Below are positions 1 through 7,659 of a stretch of 64,000 bases of DNA, piece after piece. Origin of the DNA: Pelotomaculum sp. UBA1371 (GTDB lineage Bacteria > Bacillota > Desulfotomaculia > Desulfotomaculales > Pelotomaculaceae); contig DBRJ01000063.1 in NCBI GenBank assembly GCA_002305915.1, positions 1 to 64,000 on the forward strand, in the 5' to 3' direction. A program made the position numbers and the translations under genes. Position 1 is the first letter of the stretch. Each line of letters opens with the position of its first letter. The notes beneath the pieces were generated by a model that was not told where the DNA came from, made no database searches, and was given only the letters and a program-made list of their open reading frames with translations.

Positions 1-35
1 ATCAATAAAATGTACAATGACAGGAGGTTTTAACC

Positions 36-293
36 TTGCAACACCTGCCAAACCTTTCTGAAACCCTGACAGCTTTTCATTCAGATTTGAACAGGATCCA
101 GACCATGGCGGGAACCCTCTCTCAACTGGACCGGCAACATTACAACGATCTGACCAAATACGATGATGAGAGGCTTACTGGAATCGCAGTGGCGGAGCAG
201 AACAGCTCCAGGCAGCTTGGGGAAATCAAACAGCTTTGTCTGGCGATGGCCCAGAAAATTGAAGAAATCCAGCAGTCCATAGGACAAAAATAG
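36..293 (+). CDS. Small hypothetical coiled-coil protein, cotranscribed with the glutamate-synthase-family gene
   Basis: An 85-residue protein starting at TTG, preceded by a good ribosome site (AGGAGG at 22-27, 8 nt spacing). It is hydrophilic and looks almost wholly helical, with no signal peptide, membrane segment or cysteine cluster. Charged and Gln-rich stretches near the C-terminus suggest a coiled coil. The stop lies 12 nt before the next gene, whose ribosome site overlaps it, so the two are very likely one operon. I do not recognise the family. A role as a small partner of the flavoenzyme downstream is only an inference from linkage. Confidence 0.7.
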   Translation: MQHLPNLSETLTAFHSDLNRIQTMAGTLSQLDRQHYNDLTKYDDERLTGIAVAEQNSSRQLGEIKQLCLAMAQKIEEIQQSIGQK

Positions 294-305
294 GAGGGGT
301 GGACC

Positions 306-1715
306 TTGGGTATATTATCCCGGCTCTTAAGGGGAGCTGCCGGTGAGGTGGCGGATGACGCTGTCCGGACCATGGTGAGGGACCAGTACACCGAGAACCT
401 TTTTGAGATGATTCCGGTGGCAAAAAAGGTGAATCCCATCAACCTGGCGGAAATTGCCATGAGGGCCGCCCAGGGAACTCCCGTCCCGCGGCCCCTGGGC
501 AGCCACCTGCGCCTGTCTCCCTGGGAAAAGCTATTGTTCAATCCCGTTCACCTTTTTCGTTTCCCCACTCCCGAGGATGTCGGCATCACCACGTCAGTCA
601 GAATCGGACCCAGGGCGAGGAAGCCTCTCAACATATCCATTCCCCTGATCATAGCGGGCATGTCCTTCGGCGGGGCAATCAGCAAAAAGGCCAAAATCGC
701 CCTGGCCAGGGCCGCGACAATGGCCGGCACGGCCACCAATACCGGTGAGGCGGGCTTAATGGAAGAAGAAAGGGAAGCCGCTGCGCTCCTGATCGGCCAG
801 TACAACAGGGGTGGGTGGCTGAATGACCCCGCAAAATACACCCGCCTTGACGCCATTGAAATTCAGCTGGGCCAGGGCGCCCAGGGTTCCACACCCCAGC
901 GCACTACGGCTAAAAACATCGGCGAGGAATACAGGGAAGTGTTCGGGCTGGCGGAAGGCCAGGATGCGCTTATTCATTCGCGCCTCCCGGATGTCAATTC
1001 GAGGGAGGATTTTATCCGTCTGGTGGGCAGGTTGAAGGCAGAAACGGGCGTTCCCGTGGGCCTTAAAATTGCGGCAACCCACCACCTGGAAAAAGAAATG
1101 CAGGTCGCCCTCGATGCCGGGTGTGACTTTATAACCGTGGACGGAGCCGAGGGCGGCACCCATGGCGGTGCTCCAACCCTGGAGGACGACGTGGGCCTGC
1201 CCACCCTCTTTGCAGTCAGCAGGGCGGCGCAGTTTCTGCTAAAAAAGGGAGCCGGCAGGGACGTCAGCCTGATTGCCACGGGAGGTCTGGTGACACCAGG
1301 CCAGATGTTGAAAGCAATGGCCCTGGGGGCCAACGCGGTTTATATCGGCACGGCTGCGGTCATGGCCATGATCGGTGACCAGATGGCTAAAACACTGCCC
1401 TTCGAGCCCCCCACGGATCTGGCCGTTTATACCGGCAAGATGACGGACAGGCTGGACCTGGACAAATCGGTTCAAAATTTGTTTTATTTTCTGAATGCCT
1501 GCGTCCGGGAAATGGAACTGGTAGCTATAACGGCAGGCAAGGTTGCCCTGGGTGATCTTAACAGGGACGACCTGGTTACCCTGGACCCGTTTTTAGCCAG
1601 GGCGCTGAAAATTGACTTTGGCTACGTTGCGCCCGAAAGCCAGACCGCCTATTTCAGTGAATTTCTCGCACCCGGCACTTTTCAAACAAATAATGAGGAG
1701 GCTGCGGTTCATTAA
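306..1715 (+). CDS. FMN-binding glutamate synthase family protein (GltB2-type domain)
   Basis: This 469-residue protein corresponds to the FMN/Fe-S synthase domain of glutamate synthase without the glutamine amidotransferase half. Visible family motifs are the FMN-barrel segment MSFGGAISKKAK (about residues 119-130), NTGEAG, QLGQGAQG and the glycine-rich VDGAEGGTHGGAP (about 278-290). The C-terminal barrel carries GANAVYIGTAA. The start is TTG behind GGAGGGG at 292-298. Stand-alone proteins of this family in Clostridia and archaea are often annotated as glutamate synthase, but many have no proven substrate, so I call the family and not the reaction. No gltD-like NADPH subunit lies next to it. 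The gene is followed by a clear terminator. Confidence 0.88.
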   Translation: MGILSRLLRGAAGEVADDAVRTMVRDQYTENLFEMIPVAKKVNPINLAEIAMRAAQGTPVPRPLGSHLRLSPWEKLLFNPVHLFRFPTPEDVGITTSVRIGPRARKPLNISIPLIIAGMSFGGAISKKAKIALARAATMAGTATNTGEAGLMEEEREAAALLIGQYNRGGWLNDPAKYTRLDAIEIQLGQGAQGSTPQRTTAKNIGEEYREVFGLAEGQDALIHSRLPDVNSREDFIRLVGRLKAETGVPVGLKIAATHHLEKEMQVALDAGCDFITVDGAEGGTHGGAPTLEDDVGLPTLFAVSRAAQFLLKKGAGRDVSLIATGGLVTPGQMLKAMALGANAVYIGTAAVMAMIGDQMAKTLPFEPPTDLAVYTGKMTDRLDLDKSVQNLFYFLNACVREMELVAITAGKVALGDLNRDDLVTLDPFLARALKIDFGYVAPESQTAYFSEFLAPGTFQTNNEEAAVH

Positions 1716-2040
1716 TCAGGAGGAGCTAATAGAGAGGGGAATGGGGAATAACGAATGAGAGATATGGCAGGGAATAGAAAAAAGGGGTTACCCGTTTAAA
1801 GGAGTTTAATAAAAGGTATAAGAAAAAGGAGACTGTCCGGTTTGCGGGCGACGCGGCTTCGAGAAAATTTTAATAAAAGCTGTAAGTAAAAAGGGGAGGC
1901 CTGTGGTTTCTCAAACAACCACTGGCCTTAATCTTTCCTTTTTTAACCTCTTTCATGTTTAAACCCATTTTTCACTTTAATTTACAAAAGGATTTTATAA
2001 GAACACAAAGAATAATTTTTTACAGAAAGGAGGGCGCCGG
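1716..2040. other. Intergenic region with one terminator
   Basis: It holds two purine-rich ribosome-site-like stretches (around 1719 and 1828) that lead into no usable reading frame, then the hairpin at 1897-1941, then the AT-rich leader of the lipoprotein gene. I see no other feature. Confidence 0.5.
1897..1941 (+). terminator. Rho-independent terminator
   Basis: The arms AGGCC-T-GTGGTT (1897-1908) and AACCAC-T-GGCCT (1917-1928) pair around one central T/T mismatch with an 8-nt loop. A T-rich tail follows (about 1931-1944). It would end the operon of the two preceding genes. Confidence 0.7.
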
Positions 2041-2574
2041 ATGAGAATTCGCATAATTGGATTAGCACTAATAATTGTCATGCTGGCGGCTGTCGGTTGC
2101 GGTGCAAAAAATAAACAAGAAGAGCCTGAACCCGGTACAGATGCGTCAGTTAGTCAGAATCAAACAGAAGTTGATCCCGATCTTATTACAGCGGAGAATT
2201 TTGTTTCCAGTCTGCAGGATTGGACCATCCGCCTGGAAGCAATCGGGCAGAAAACCAGTGACGCACATAGTAACTGGTTAAACGGTAAACTGGATACGGA
2301 GGACTACCTGATTACGCTGCAAAATCTTCAAAAGGAAATAAAAGCTCTGAGTCTTGAAACGGATTATAAGGATTATGAATTGAGTGAGCAGGAAAGGGAA
2401 AGCCTGGCTTTTGAGCAGATTACCAAAGGATACAACAGGTGCAGTAAAAATCTCAATGATTTTTTGCACAGTACTCATCTTCCGGATGAAAAGATTAAAG
2501 AAAGATACAATACGCTGGTCGAAGAAGGATATAAAAGCGAGCTCGAACAATTAAAAAGTAATTTAAAAATGTAG
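2041..2574 (+). CDS. Putative lipoprotein, function unknown
   Basis: A 177-residue protein with a classic lipoprotein signal: Arg-containing N-terminus, hydrophobic core, then the lipobox AVGC (Cys at residue 20). An acidic, Gln/Glu-rich linker follows. The remaining 130 residues are helical and charged with no cysteines. Start is ATG behind AAAGGAGGG (2027-2035). It should be anchored on the outer face of the membrane. It stands alone between two terminators. I recognise no family; the helical mature part could be an extracytoplasmic sensor or scaffold, but nothing in the neighbourhood supports a specific role. Confidence 0.8.
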   Translation: MRIRIIGLALIIVMLAAVGCGAKNKQEEPEPGTDASVSQNQTEVDPDLITAENFVSSLQDWTIRLEAIGQKTSDAHSNWLNGKLDTEDYLITLQNLQKEIKALSLETDYKDYELSEQERESLAFEQITKGYNRCSKNLNDFLHSTHLPDEKIKERYNTLVEEGYKSELEQLKSNLKM

Positions 2575-2579
2575 CTTTT

Positions 2580-2608
2580 AACCCCCCTGGCCTGAAGGGG
2601 GGTTTGTT
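2580..2608 (+). terminator. Rho-independent terminator of the lipoprotein gene
   Basis: The 8-bp stem AACCCCCC/GGGGGGTT (2580-2587 with 2597-2604) has a 9-nt loop and is followed by a short T-rich tail. It lies 5 nt after the stop codon. Confidence 0.85.
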
Positions 2609-2684
2609 CATTAAAGGTGTATGGTAACGGGGCGGTATGCCGTATTATTCTGCTCCCCGACTATAATAAAAACTATCCAGTAAC

Positions 2685-2713
2685 TTGTTAACATCAATGA
2701 TTCTTGATATAAT
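2685..2713 (+). promoter_or_regulatory. arsR promoter with ArsR operator in the spacer
   Basis: A SigA-type promoter reads TTGTTA (2685-2690), 17-bp spacer, TATAAT (2708-2713). Within the spacer, and overlapping the -10 box, is the inverted repeat ATCAA-N6-TTGAT (2693-2708), the form of many Firmicute ArsR operators. Repressor bound here would block polymerase. The -10 box ends only 6 nt before the arsR ATG at 2720, so the transcript should begin at or next to the start codon. Confidence 0.75.
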
Positions 2714-2719
2714 GCTTCC

Positions 2720-3031
2720 ATGAAAGAACCAGAAAAGATTACAAAGGCCCTGAGCGATCCAATAAGATACAGGATTTTGAAGATGCTGGCAGAGAGCAGC
2801 ACCAGTTGCTGTTCCCTGCCCGGTGAAAAACCCCGCCCGGGTTTATGTAATTGCGAATTGATGGAAAGCCTGGGCATGATCCAGTCCAGGGTTTCCTATC
2901 ATATGAAGGGTTTGACCGAGGCTGGTTTGGTTCTTGAGGAACCCCGGGGCAGGTGGAAGTTTTACCGCCTGAACCGGGAAGTGCTGAGATGCTATATTGA
3001 ACAATTAATGGAGGATTTTAATTTGGAATAA
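2720..3031 (+). CDS. arsR: ArsR-family metalloregulatory repressor
   Basis: A 103-residue winged-helix protein. The N-terminus has the family signature KALSDPIRYRILKML. A DNA-recognition helix is visible in MIQSRVSYHMKGL, and a wing in RGRWKFYRLN. Cysteines are concentrated before the recognition helix: CC at about residues 32-33 and CNC at about 46-48, close to the classical CxC inducer site for As(III)/Sb(III) of ArsR. The longer spacing and extra CC pair could mean an atypical As(III) site. It is followed directly by arsM, which makes arsenic the likely inducer. No ribosome site precedes the ATG, and the promoter position suggests a leaderless message. Confidence 0.9.
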   Translation: MKEPEKITKALSDPIRYRILKMLAESSTSCCSLPGEKPRPGLCNCELMESLGMIQSRVSYHMKGLTEAGLVLEEPRGRWKFYRLNREVLRCYIEQLMEDFNLE

Positions 3032-3079
3032 TTTTTTTGTCTCATACATCAAAAACATTTGATATTGGGGGGCTTTATT

Positions 3080-3901
3080 GTGACTAAAGATGTTCGTGAA
3101 TTCGTCAGGCTGAATTATGCCCGGGCTATCAGCCAGAAGAAAGGCTGTTGCGGCGACAGCCGGGGCGGGGGTTGCTGCGGGAGTTCCGGGGGTCTAACAA
3201 TTGAAGCTGTTACAGCCGGACTCTATCAGCCGGATGAGGTGGACGGCCCGCTCAGGGACGCTGCCGGGGCATCCTTTGGCTGTGGTAATCCTACGGCTCT
3301 GGCGGACCTGCGCCCCGGGGAAGTGGTGCTCGACCTGGGCTGCGGGGCCGGTCTGGATGTGCTGCTTGCTGCCCGTCGCGTTGCTCCGGGGGGAAAGGCC
3401 TACGGTCTGGACATGACCGGTGAAATGCTGGCTGAAGCCAGGGCCAACAAGGAAAAATCCGGCATTGAGAACGTGGAGTTTTTAAAGGGGCACATTGAGG
3501 AGATCCCTTTGCCGGAGAACTCCGTGGACGTTATTATCTCCAACTGTGTCATTAATCTCTCCCCCGCTAAGGACCGGGCGCTGCGGGAAGCCTGCCGCGT
3601 GCTGAAGCCCGGCGGGCGGCTCGCCGTTTCGGATATCGTCCTGACCCGCCCCCTGCCGGCAGAGGTGCGGGAGGACCTGACGGCCTGGGCCGGCTGCATC
3701 GCCGGCGCCCTGCTGGAAAAAGAGTACAGGGACAAACTGGCCGCAGCCGGCTTTGAGGATATCGGCCTGGAAGTGACCAGGCGCTATGAGGCGGATACAA
3801 TGGCCGGGAACATCTCCGATGCCGTCCGCCGGGAGATCGATGGAGCGGTGGTCAGCGCTTTCATCCGGGCCAGGAAGCCTGCGGCACCGGCTAAACAATA
3901 A
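3080..3901 (+). CDS. arsM: Arsenite S-adenosylmethionine methyltransferase
   Basis: A 273-residue class I methyltransferase that methylates As(III). SAM motif I is DLGCGAGLDVLLAA. The three cysteines that bind arsenite in ArsM proteins all appear in their usual contexts: SFGCGNP, ISNCVINL and GCIAGAL. The N-terminal segment also carries two CCG/CC pairs, common in Firmicute ArsM. I choose GTG at 3080, behind GGGGGG (3067-3072), over the in-frame TTG at 3059, which has no ribosome site. It lies 48 nt after arsR with no terminator between, so it should be derepressed with arsR by arsenic. No arsB/acr3 or arsC is nearby, so this locus detoxifies or converts arsenic by methylation alone. Confidence 0.92.
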   Translation: MTKDVREFVRLNYARAISQKKGCCGDSRGGGCCGSSGGLTIEAVTAGLYQPDEVDGPLRDAAGASFGCGNPTALADLRPGEVVLDLGCGAGLDVLLAARRVAPGGKAYGLDMTGEMLAEARANKEKSGIENVEFLKGHIEEIPLPENSVDVIISNCVINLSPAKDRALREACRVLKPGGRLAVSDIVLTRPLPAEVREDLTAWAGCIAGALLEKEYRDKLAAAGFEDIGLEVTRRYEADTMAGNISDAVRREIDGAVVSAFIRARKPAAPAKQ

Positions 3902-3912
3902 GATGTCTTAGT

Positions 3913-4653
3913 TTAACGTACGATTGGAGAGGCTTCCTGATCAAAGGGGTTTATCCTCAGGGCAAAGGAGAAGAGATAGGGATAGTGTTTCTTCAGGTAC
4001 TGCATGTAGGCAATCCATTCTAAGGCCAGGCGGCTGTAAGCTCTGCTGATGTCGTCCTGCAGGTGCTCTATGTCGGTGCCGGGCAGTTCATTGAAGTTCT
4101 GCCTGTGTTCCAGTTCGTCCGCCAGGTGGAAGACAGCCCGAAGCAGGGCCGTAAAGGATTCGTGTTCCAGTAAAACCGGGTTTTCTAAAAGCCTCAGCAG
4201 GAAATCTCTTTTTTCCGAGAGCCGGTGTTTCAGTTCTTCCAGCAGGACTATTTGACAATCAACCTGGTACCGGTGGTTTTTAAGCGGAGCGTTTCTTGCC
4301 CAAAAGTCTTCGTCGGACCAGTGGTCCTTTACCTGGAGACGGTCTCTAAGCTGGTCAAGTTCCGGATCGCAGCTGGAAAAACAGGTCAATAAATTGTTAC
4401 CCGCTTCGCTGAAAAACGTTCCAATGACCATATTGAGCTTCTCCAGCCTGTCCCGCTTTGCCCTGATACTGAGCAGCTTGTTTAGAACCAGGGTCACAAG
4501 GAGGACATTTATGGGGAGAAAGCCGAGGGCATTGAAAACGTAGTTATAGGTATTCGACGGATCTCCAAGGATGATATACTTGACCAGGTAGACCAGGGCC
4601 GAAAAGGCGACCAGGGAGATCCCAAGCTTTATTTCCCAGCTTAGGTTTTTCAT
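3913..4653 (-). CDS. Hypothetical membrane protein with long cytoplasmic helical domain
   Basis: A 246-residue protein. Two hydrophobic segments lie at about residues 11-29 and 42-60, separated by a short loop. A roughly 180-residue charged, mostly helical region follows. Cysteines at FSSCDPELDQL and VDCQIVLL do not form a recognisable cluster. It is convergent with arsM: the two stop codons are 11 nt apart. The start ATG has a weak upstream purine stretch (AAAAGGAG). I do not recognise the family; the architecture of two membrane helices plus helical tail resembles small membrane-anchored sensors or scaffolds, without further evidence. Confidence 0.75.
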   Translation of the reverse strand: MKNLSWEIKLGISLVAFSALVYLVKYIILGDPSNTYNYVFNALGFLPINVLLVTLVLNKLLSIRAKRDRLEKLNMVIGTFFSEAGNNLLTCFSSCDPELDQLRDRLQVKDHWSDEDFWARNAPLKNHRYQVDCQIVLLEELKHRLSEKRDFLLRLLENPVLLEHESFTALLRAVFHLADELEHRQNFNELPGTDIEHLQDDISRAYSRLALEWIAYMQYLKKHYPYLFSFALRINPFDQEASPIVR

Positions 4654-4781
4654 CTATACACTACTCCTTTTCATGCATAATTAAATTCTAGATGTCTGAA
4701 AAAACACCTACCTGGCCGGTAAATAATTTTTTTATGCTCCATTGTAGTTGGAATTCTGGCCTGGAAAAGATCTGAGAATAG

Positions 4782-4811
4782 ACAACCCGGCAAAAGGCAG
4801 GGTTGTTTTTT
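4782..4811 (+). terminator. Terminator-like hairpin on the + strand, with no clear gene before it
   Basis: ACAACCC (4782-4788) pairs with GGGTTGT (4800-4806) around an 11-nt loop, followed by TTTTT (4807-4811). No + strand gene ends just upstream, since arsM ends about 880 nt earlier. It could stop read-through, or act as an attenuator in the leader of the ferritin-like gene 95 nt downstream. Confidence 0.5.
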
Positions 4812-4905
4812 CATGAGTAAATAAATATGTGTGTTTTTTGGTATAAACTTCATTTGCGCTCAATAACCTTAGATTAGATTAATTAATAATTGGGAGGGAA
4901 CTATC

Positions 4906-5439
4906 CTGCAAGGAAAAACAGTACATACGCCCGGTACATTAAGGTGCGGCCTTCCTGCTCCTTACCCGCCGGTCAGGGTCATGGCCCCCAACCGGCAGTA
5001 CGCTGAGCTGCTCCTGGAGGATTACACCGGGATGATCAGCGAAATAACAGCTGTCAAACAGTACCTGTACCATTACTTTGTGCTCAAGTCCATTAACCCT
5101 GAAGTGGCCGACCTGTTGGAATGTGTTTCCCTGGTGGAGATGCATCATATGGAAATGCTGGCTGAAACCATCCGCCTCCTGGGAGTAAGCCCGCGTTACC
5201 GGGTTTTTCGCAATAACCAGGAAGTTTACTGGAGCGGCACGTATGTCTACTATGGTCTGAGCCTTTGCGACATGCTGGCTGCTGATATCGCCGGAGAATG
5301 GGCTGCCATAGCGTACTACCGCGATCACCAGCAAAGGATTGCAGATCCCTATATTAAAGAACTGCTGGAAAGAATTATCCTTGACGAGTATCACCATATT
5401 AAATTGTTTAACGATGTTATGCGAAAATACTGTAAATAA
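4906..5439 (+). CDS. Ferritin-like domain protein, probably starting at CTG
   Basis: A four-helix-bundle protein with metal-ligand candidates spaced as in ferritin-like proteins: E-x-x-x-x-x-x-Y in MISEITAVKQYLYHY, VEMHHMEML in helix two and ILDEYHHIKL near the C-terminus. Family relatives from Clostridia, as I recall them, begin with a Pro-rich segment running into APN..YA.LLLEDY. Here that segment (PYPPVRVMAPNRQYAELLLEDY) spans the first ATG at 4981, so the ATG is internal. The only good upstream start is CTG at 4906, 8 nt after GGGAGG (4892-4897). No ATG, GTG or TTG lies in frame between the TAG at 4870 and 4981. From CTG the protein has 177 residues. Likely role: iron handling or oxidative-stress protection; spore-related relatives exist. 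Confidence 0.8.
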   Translation: MQGKTVHTPGTLRCGLPAPYPPVRVMAPNRQYAELLLEDYTGMISEITAVKQYLYHYFVLKSINPEVADLLECVSLVEMHHMEMLAETIRLLGVSPRYRVFRNNQEVYWSGTYVYYGLSLCDMLAADIAGEWAAIAYYRDHQQRIADPYIKELLERIILDEYHHIKLFNDVMRKYCK

Positions 5440-5585
5440 TTATGGTCGCTCCTTGAATCTTCCCCGTGAGCGCTTGTTCGTTCCCGTAAGATGTTTTCAT
5501 TGAAGGATGAATACTTCTAAGTAACCATAGTCAGTCTGCTCCACCCCCGGAAAGTGCCTGTGATACCGGCGAAAAGTGAAATGGA

Positions 5586-5623
5586 AATCCTGCAAAGTCA
5601 ACTATTTGTGCAGGATTTTTTTT
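5586..5623 (+). terminator. Rho-independent terminator of the ferritin-like gene
   Basis: AATCCTGC (5586-5593) pairs with GCAGGATT (5610-5617), with further AAA/TTT pairing inside the loop. It is followed by an uninterrupted run of Ts to about 5623. Confidence 0.85.
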
Positions 5624-5677
5624 GTTTGTGCTTAATTATTGAGATGATAAGCGTTTTTTGAAAAGAAGGTGGAAGAT

Positions 5678-6511
5678 TTGACCGGCAGCCCCACTTATTT
5701 TCTGGCTGGGAACATTGCCAAACAAAAATGGTGCCATTTTGAAGCGATTATTCGTTGCAGGGAAAACGAGGATTTAGCCCGTCGCAATGTGGAAAAGATC
5801 AAGGAACGCGGGTTGGGGCGCAATTACTATGATATACCGGTGATTGAACCTTTGGTTTATGTTATCCCGAATCTAAGATATCTTCTTCCTATTAATAAGC
5901 ACAATGCCCTGACTCCGCCCGGGGAGTCTTTTGAAAAAGTGCTGGACCTGGAAACCGGTGAAGCAGTTCTTTATGCCAGGTTGGCTCCCGCAAAGTTTAA
6001 AAAGCACTTTGGCGAATTTCACGAACCGGTTAAAATTACCTACTCCGAGTGGCGTTCATTGTGCAGCAAAATCTGCCTTTCCCAGCAAGAAACGGGTGAC
6101 ACGGAACACCTCGAATTTGCGGAGAAATATCCTACAATTATTTCCTTCTGGGAGTGGGAAAACCGTTACATCGTCGGGTTTCCGGACGGGCTAACAGATG
6201 AGTTTGTTTATGAGTTCAGGTCGGTCAACAGTTATTACCTGCTTCAACATCTAAAGCCCGTGGCCCTGGCCCAGGCCGGGCTGTATGCCTACTTTCTGGA
6301 CCGCCCGAAAATAAGGGTACAGATCAGAGTCAAACAGGCCAACAAGGTTGAGACTTTCGAACAAAAAAGCAGCCCGGACAGCGCAGCAGCCTTACTCAAA
6401 ACCATGCTGGCATTACTGGACGGCAGCACCAGGCCAATCCCCCCGGGGATGGCTTGGAAATGCAAGGGTTGCAGTTACAGGACACTGTGTCCCCATTTAA
6501 GCCCTGCTTAG
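5678..6511 (+). CDS. Solo Cas4-like PD-(D/E)XK nuclease with Fe-S cysteines
   Basis: A 277-residue protein (TTG start behind AGAAGGTGG; an in-frame GTG lies 9 nt upstream). Its C-terminus ends in CKGCSYRTLC, the C-x2-C-x5-C spacing of Cas4/AddB-type [4Fe-4S] nucleases. A fourth cysteine sits near the N-terminus in KQKWCHF, as in Cas4. The nuclease core is visible as GFPDGL followed nine residues later by YEFRS: an Asp, then E-x-R where E-x-K is usual. It has no Cas neighbours, and no CRISPR array exists in the window. It may be an orphan DNA-processing enzyme, or inactive because of the Lys-to-Arg change. Family call is fairly sure; function unknown. Confidence 0.72.
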   Translation: MTGSPTYFLAGNIAKQKWCHFEAIIRCRENEDLARRNVEKIKERGLGRNYYDIPVIEPLVYVIPNLRYLLPINKHNALTPPGESFEKVLDLETGEAVLYARLAPAKFKKHFGEFHEPVKITYSEWRSLCSKICLSQQETGDTEHLEFAEKYPTIISFWEWENRYIVGFPDGLTDEFVYEFRSVNSYYLLQHLKPVALAQAGLYAYFLDRPKIRVQIRVKQANKVETFEQKSSPDSAAALLKTMLALLDGSTRPIPPGMAWKCKGCSYRTLCPHLSPA

Positions 6512-6585
6512 GGGTTTAGCTTTATTAAAACTGAACCTAAAAAGTAATCCAAAATTCTTCAGGAAATAACTTTTTATCTTAAAAC

Positions 6586-6636
6586 AACAGCGCCTCACAC
6601 GGCTTTAACCTGCAACCTTTGTGAGGCGCTGTTTTT
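6586..6636 (+). terminator. Strong terminator, possibly bidirectional
   Basis: A perfect 13-bp stem, AACAGCGCCTCAC (6586-6598) with GTGAGGCGCTGTT (6621-6633), followed by Ts. On the opposite strand the same stem is followed by TGTTTT, so it could also end the PAS gene transcript that converges from the right. Confidence 0.85.
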
Positions 6637-6763
6637 ATGATAACAGCAATTCAAACGATCCTGAAAACCTGACATGGACGAATACAGATACATAAAGGGT
6701 TCTTGTTGAATCGTAATAAATGAGATATTAAAGTTATAAAATACATAATATGGTTCCTAAATA

Positions 6764-7102
6764 CTAGCCAAGGGTGCTTTCAAAAACAAACTCAACAACT
6801 CCGCCCAGTTTAACGCCGTTAAAGAATGGAACACTGACCACGGTTGCCTTTCCGTCCGGTGTGTCCATTACATAATAATGGAGTTTGGTTTTTTTATCGG
6901 CAAAATCCTGGTAAATTTTTTTGAGCTTCTCAATGGTTTCCGGCTTATGACACCCCGTCATGTTCCGGCCTACGAGATTGTCGGCGTTCAAAAGCGCTTT
7001 AAAGACTTCCTCTCCCCTTTTGTTGGCGTAAATAATATTGAAATTTGCATCCGAAACCACCATTGCTACTTGCAGGCCATCAGTTATGGCTTTTACATCC
7101 AT
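6764..7102 (-). CDS. Single PAS-domain protein
   Basis: A 112-residue protein consisting of one PAS domain and nothing else. Visible features are the opening strand VAMVVSDANFNIIYANKRGEEVF, the helix VGRNMTGCHKPETIEKL, and the closing sheet GKATVVSVPFFNGVKLGGVVEFVFE. The GCHKPE segment resembles the CHPP element of PAS domains in DUF438-type proteins. Proteins of this size bind a small ligand or redox cofactor and pass the signal to a partner, as there is no output domain. It faces away from its neighbours and is monocistronic. The ligand cannot be read from sequence. Confidence 0.85.
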   Translation of the reverse strand: MDVKAITDGLQVAMVVSDANFNIIYANKRGEEVFKALLNADNLVGRNMTGCHKPETIEKLKKIYQDFADKKTKLHYYVMDTPDGKATVVSVPFFNGVKLGGVVEFVFESTLG

Positions 7103-7659
7103 ATTTCTCGAACCCCCTTCACATTAATCTTGCTGTATTATACATGCAAGGTTTATACCCGGGGTTTAAGCAAAACAGGGCTTAAGAAATCCTAATATTC
7201 CTACTATTATTAATTTATTAAATCAATCAGGCGCTTTGATCTGTTCGTTATTGTAACAACAATCTTAAGTGTGTTCCAAAAGGGGTGGGTTATCTGTATA
7301 CGCCATGAGGCTTGTTTAAATAAAAACTAATAAATATAAATGTATTTAATTTATGATGAAAAACGCTGTTAAACGCATTAGAAAGGTGAAGTTAAATTTA
7401 TGGAGATAAGATACTTAAGTTATCAGCTTTAAAAATGCATGGTTTACTATTTGCCTGCAGCTGCCAGGACCTGCCCCTGCGGGTTTTCCCGGTATGTTGT
7501 CTGAAAGCAAGATTAACCTTTACATTAAAATAATGGACTGATATAATTTTTTTAGCTGCTTTTAATTGTTGCTGTTATTCAACTGAGGATTCATTTAAAA
7601 AGGAGAGATAAGGTATATTTTTCGGGATCAAAATTAAATTAATTACAGGAAGTGATTCA
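7103..7659. other. AT-rich intergenic region, no convincing gene
   Basis: This contains the upstream regions of the divergent PAS gene (left) and the stalk-domain gene (right). Around 7435-7545 there is a higher-GC patch with short open stretches in several frames but no ribosome site or recognisable product. I see no riboswitch consensus. Confidence 0.4.

Noticed and set aside
4671..4853. Minus-strand ORF of 60 codons
   Set aside because: It crosses the hairpin at 4782-4811, has no ribosome site and no natural composition.
5678..6511. Evidence for a CRISPR-Cas locus because of the Cas4-like gene
   Set aside because: No regularly spaced repeat array and no other cas gene anywhere in the window.
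7435..7545. Gene remnant in the GC-richer patch before the stalk-domain gene
   Set aside because: Short open stretches exist in all three frames, none with a start signal or recognisable product.
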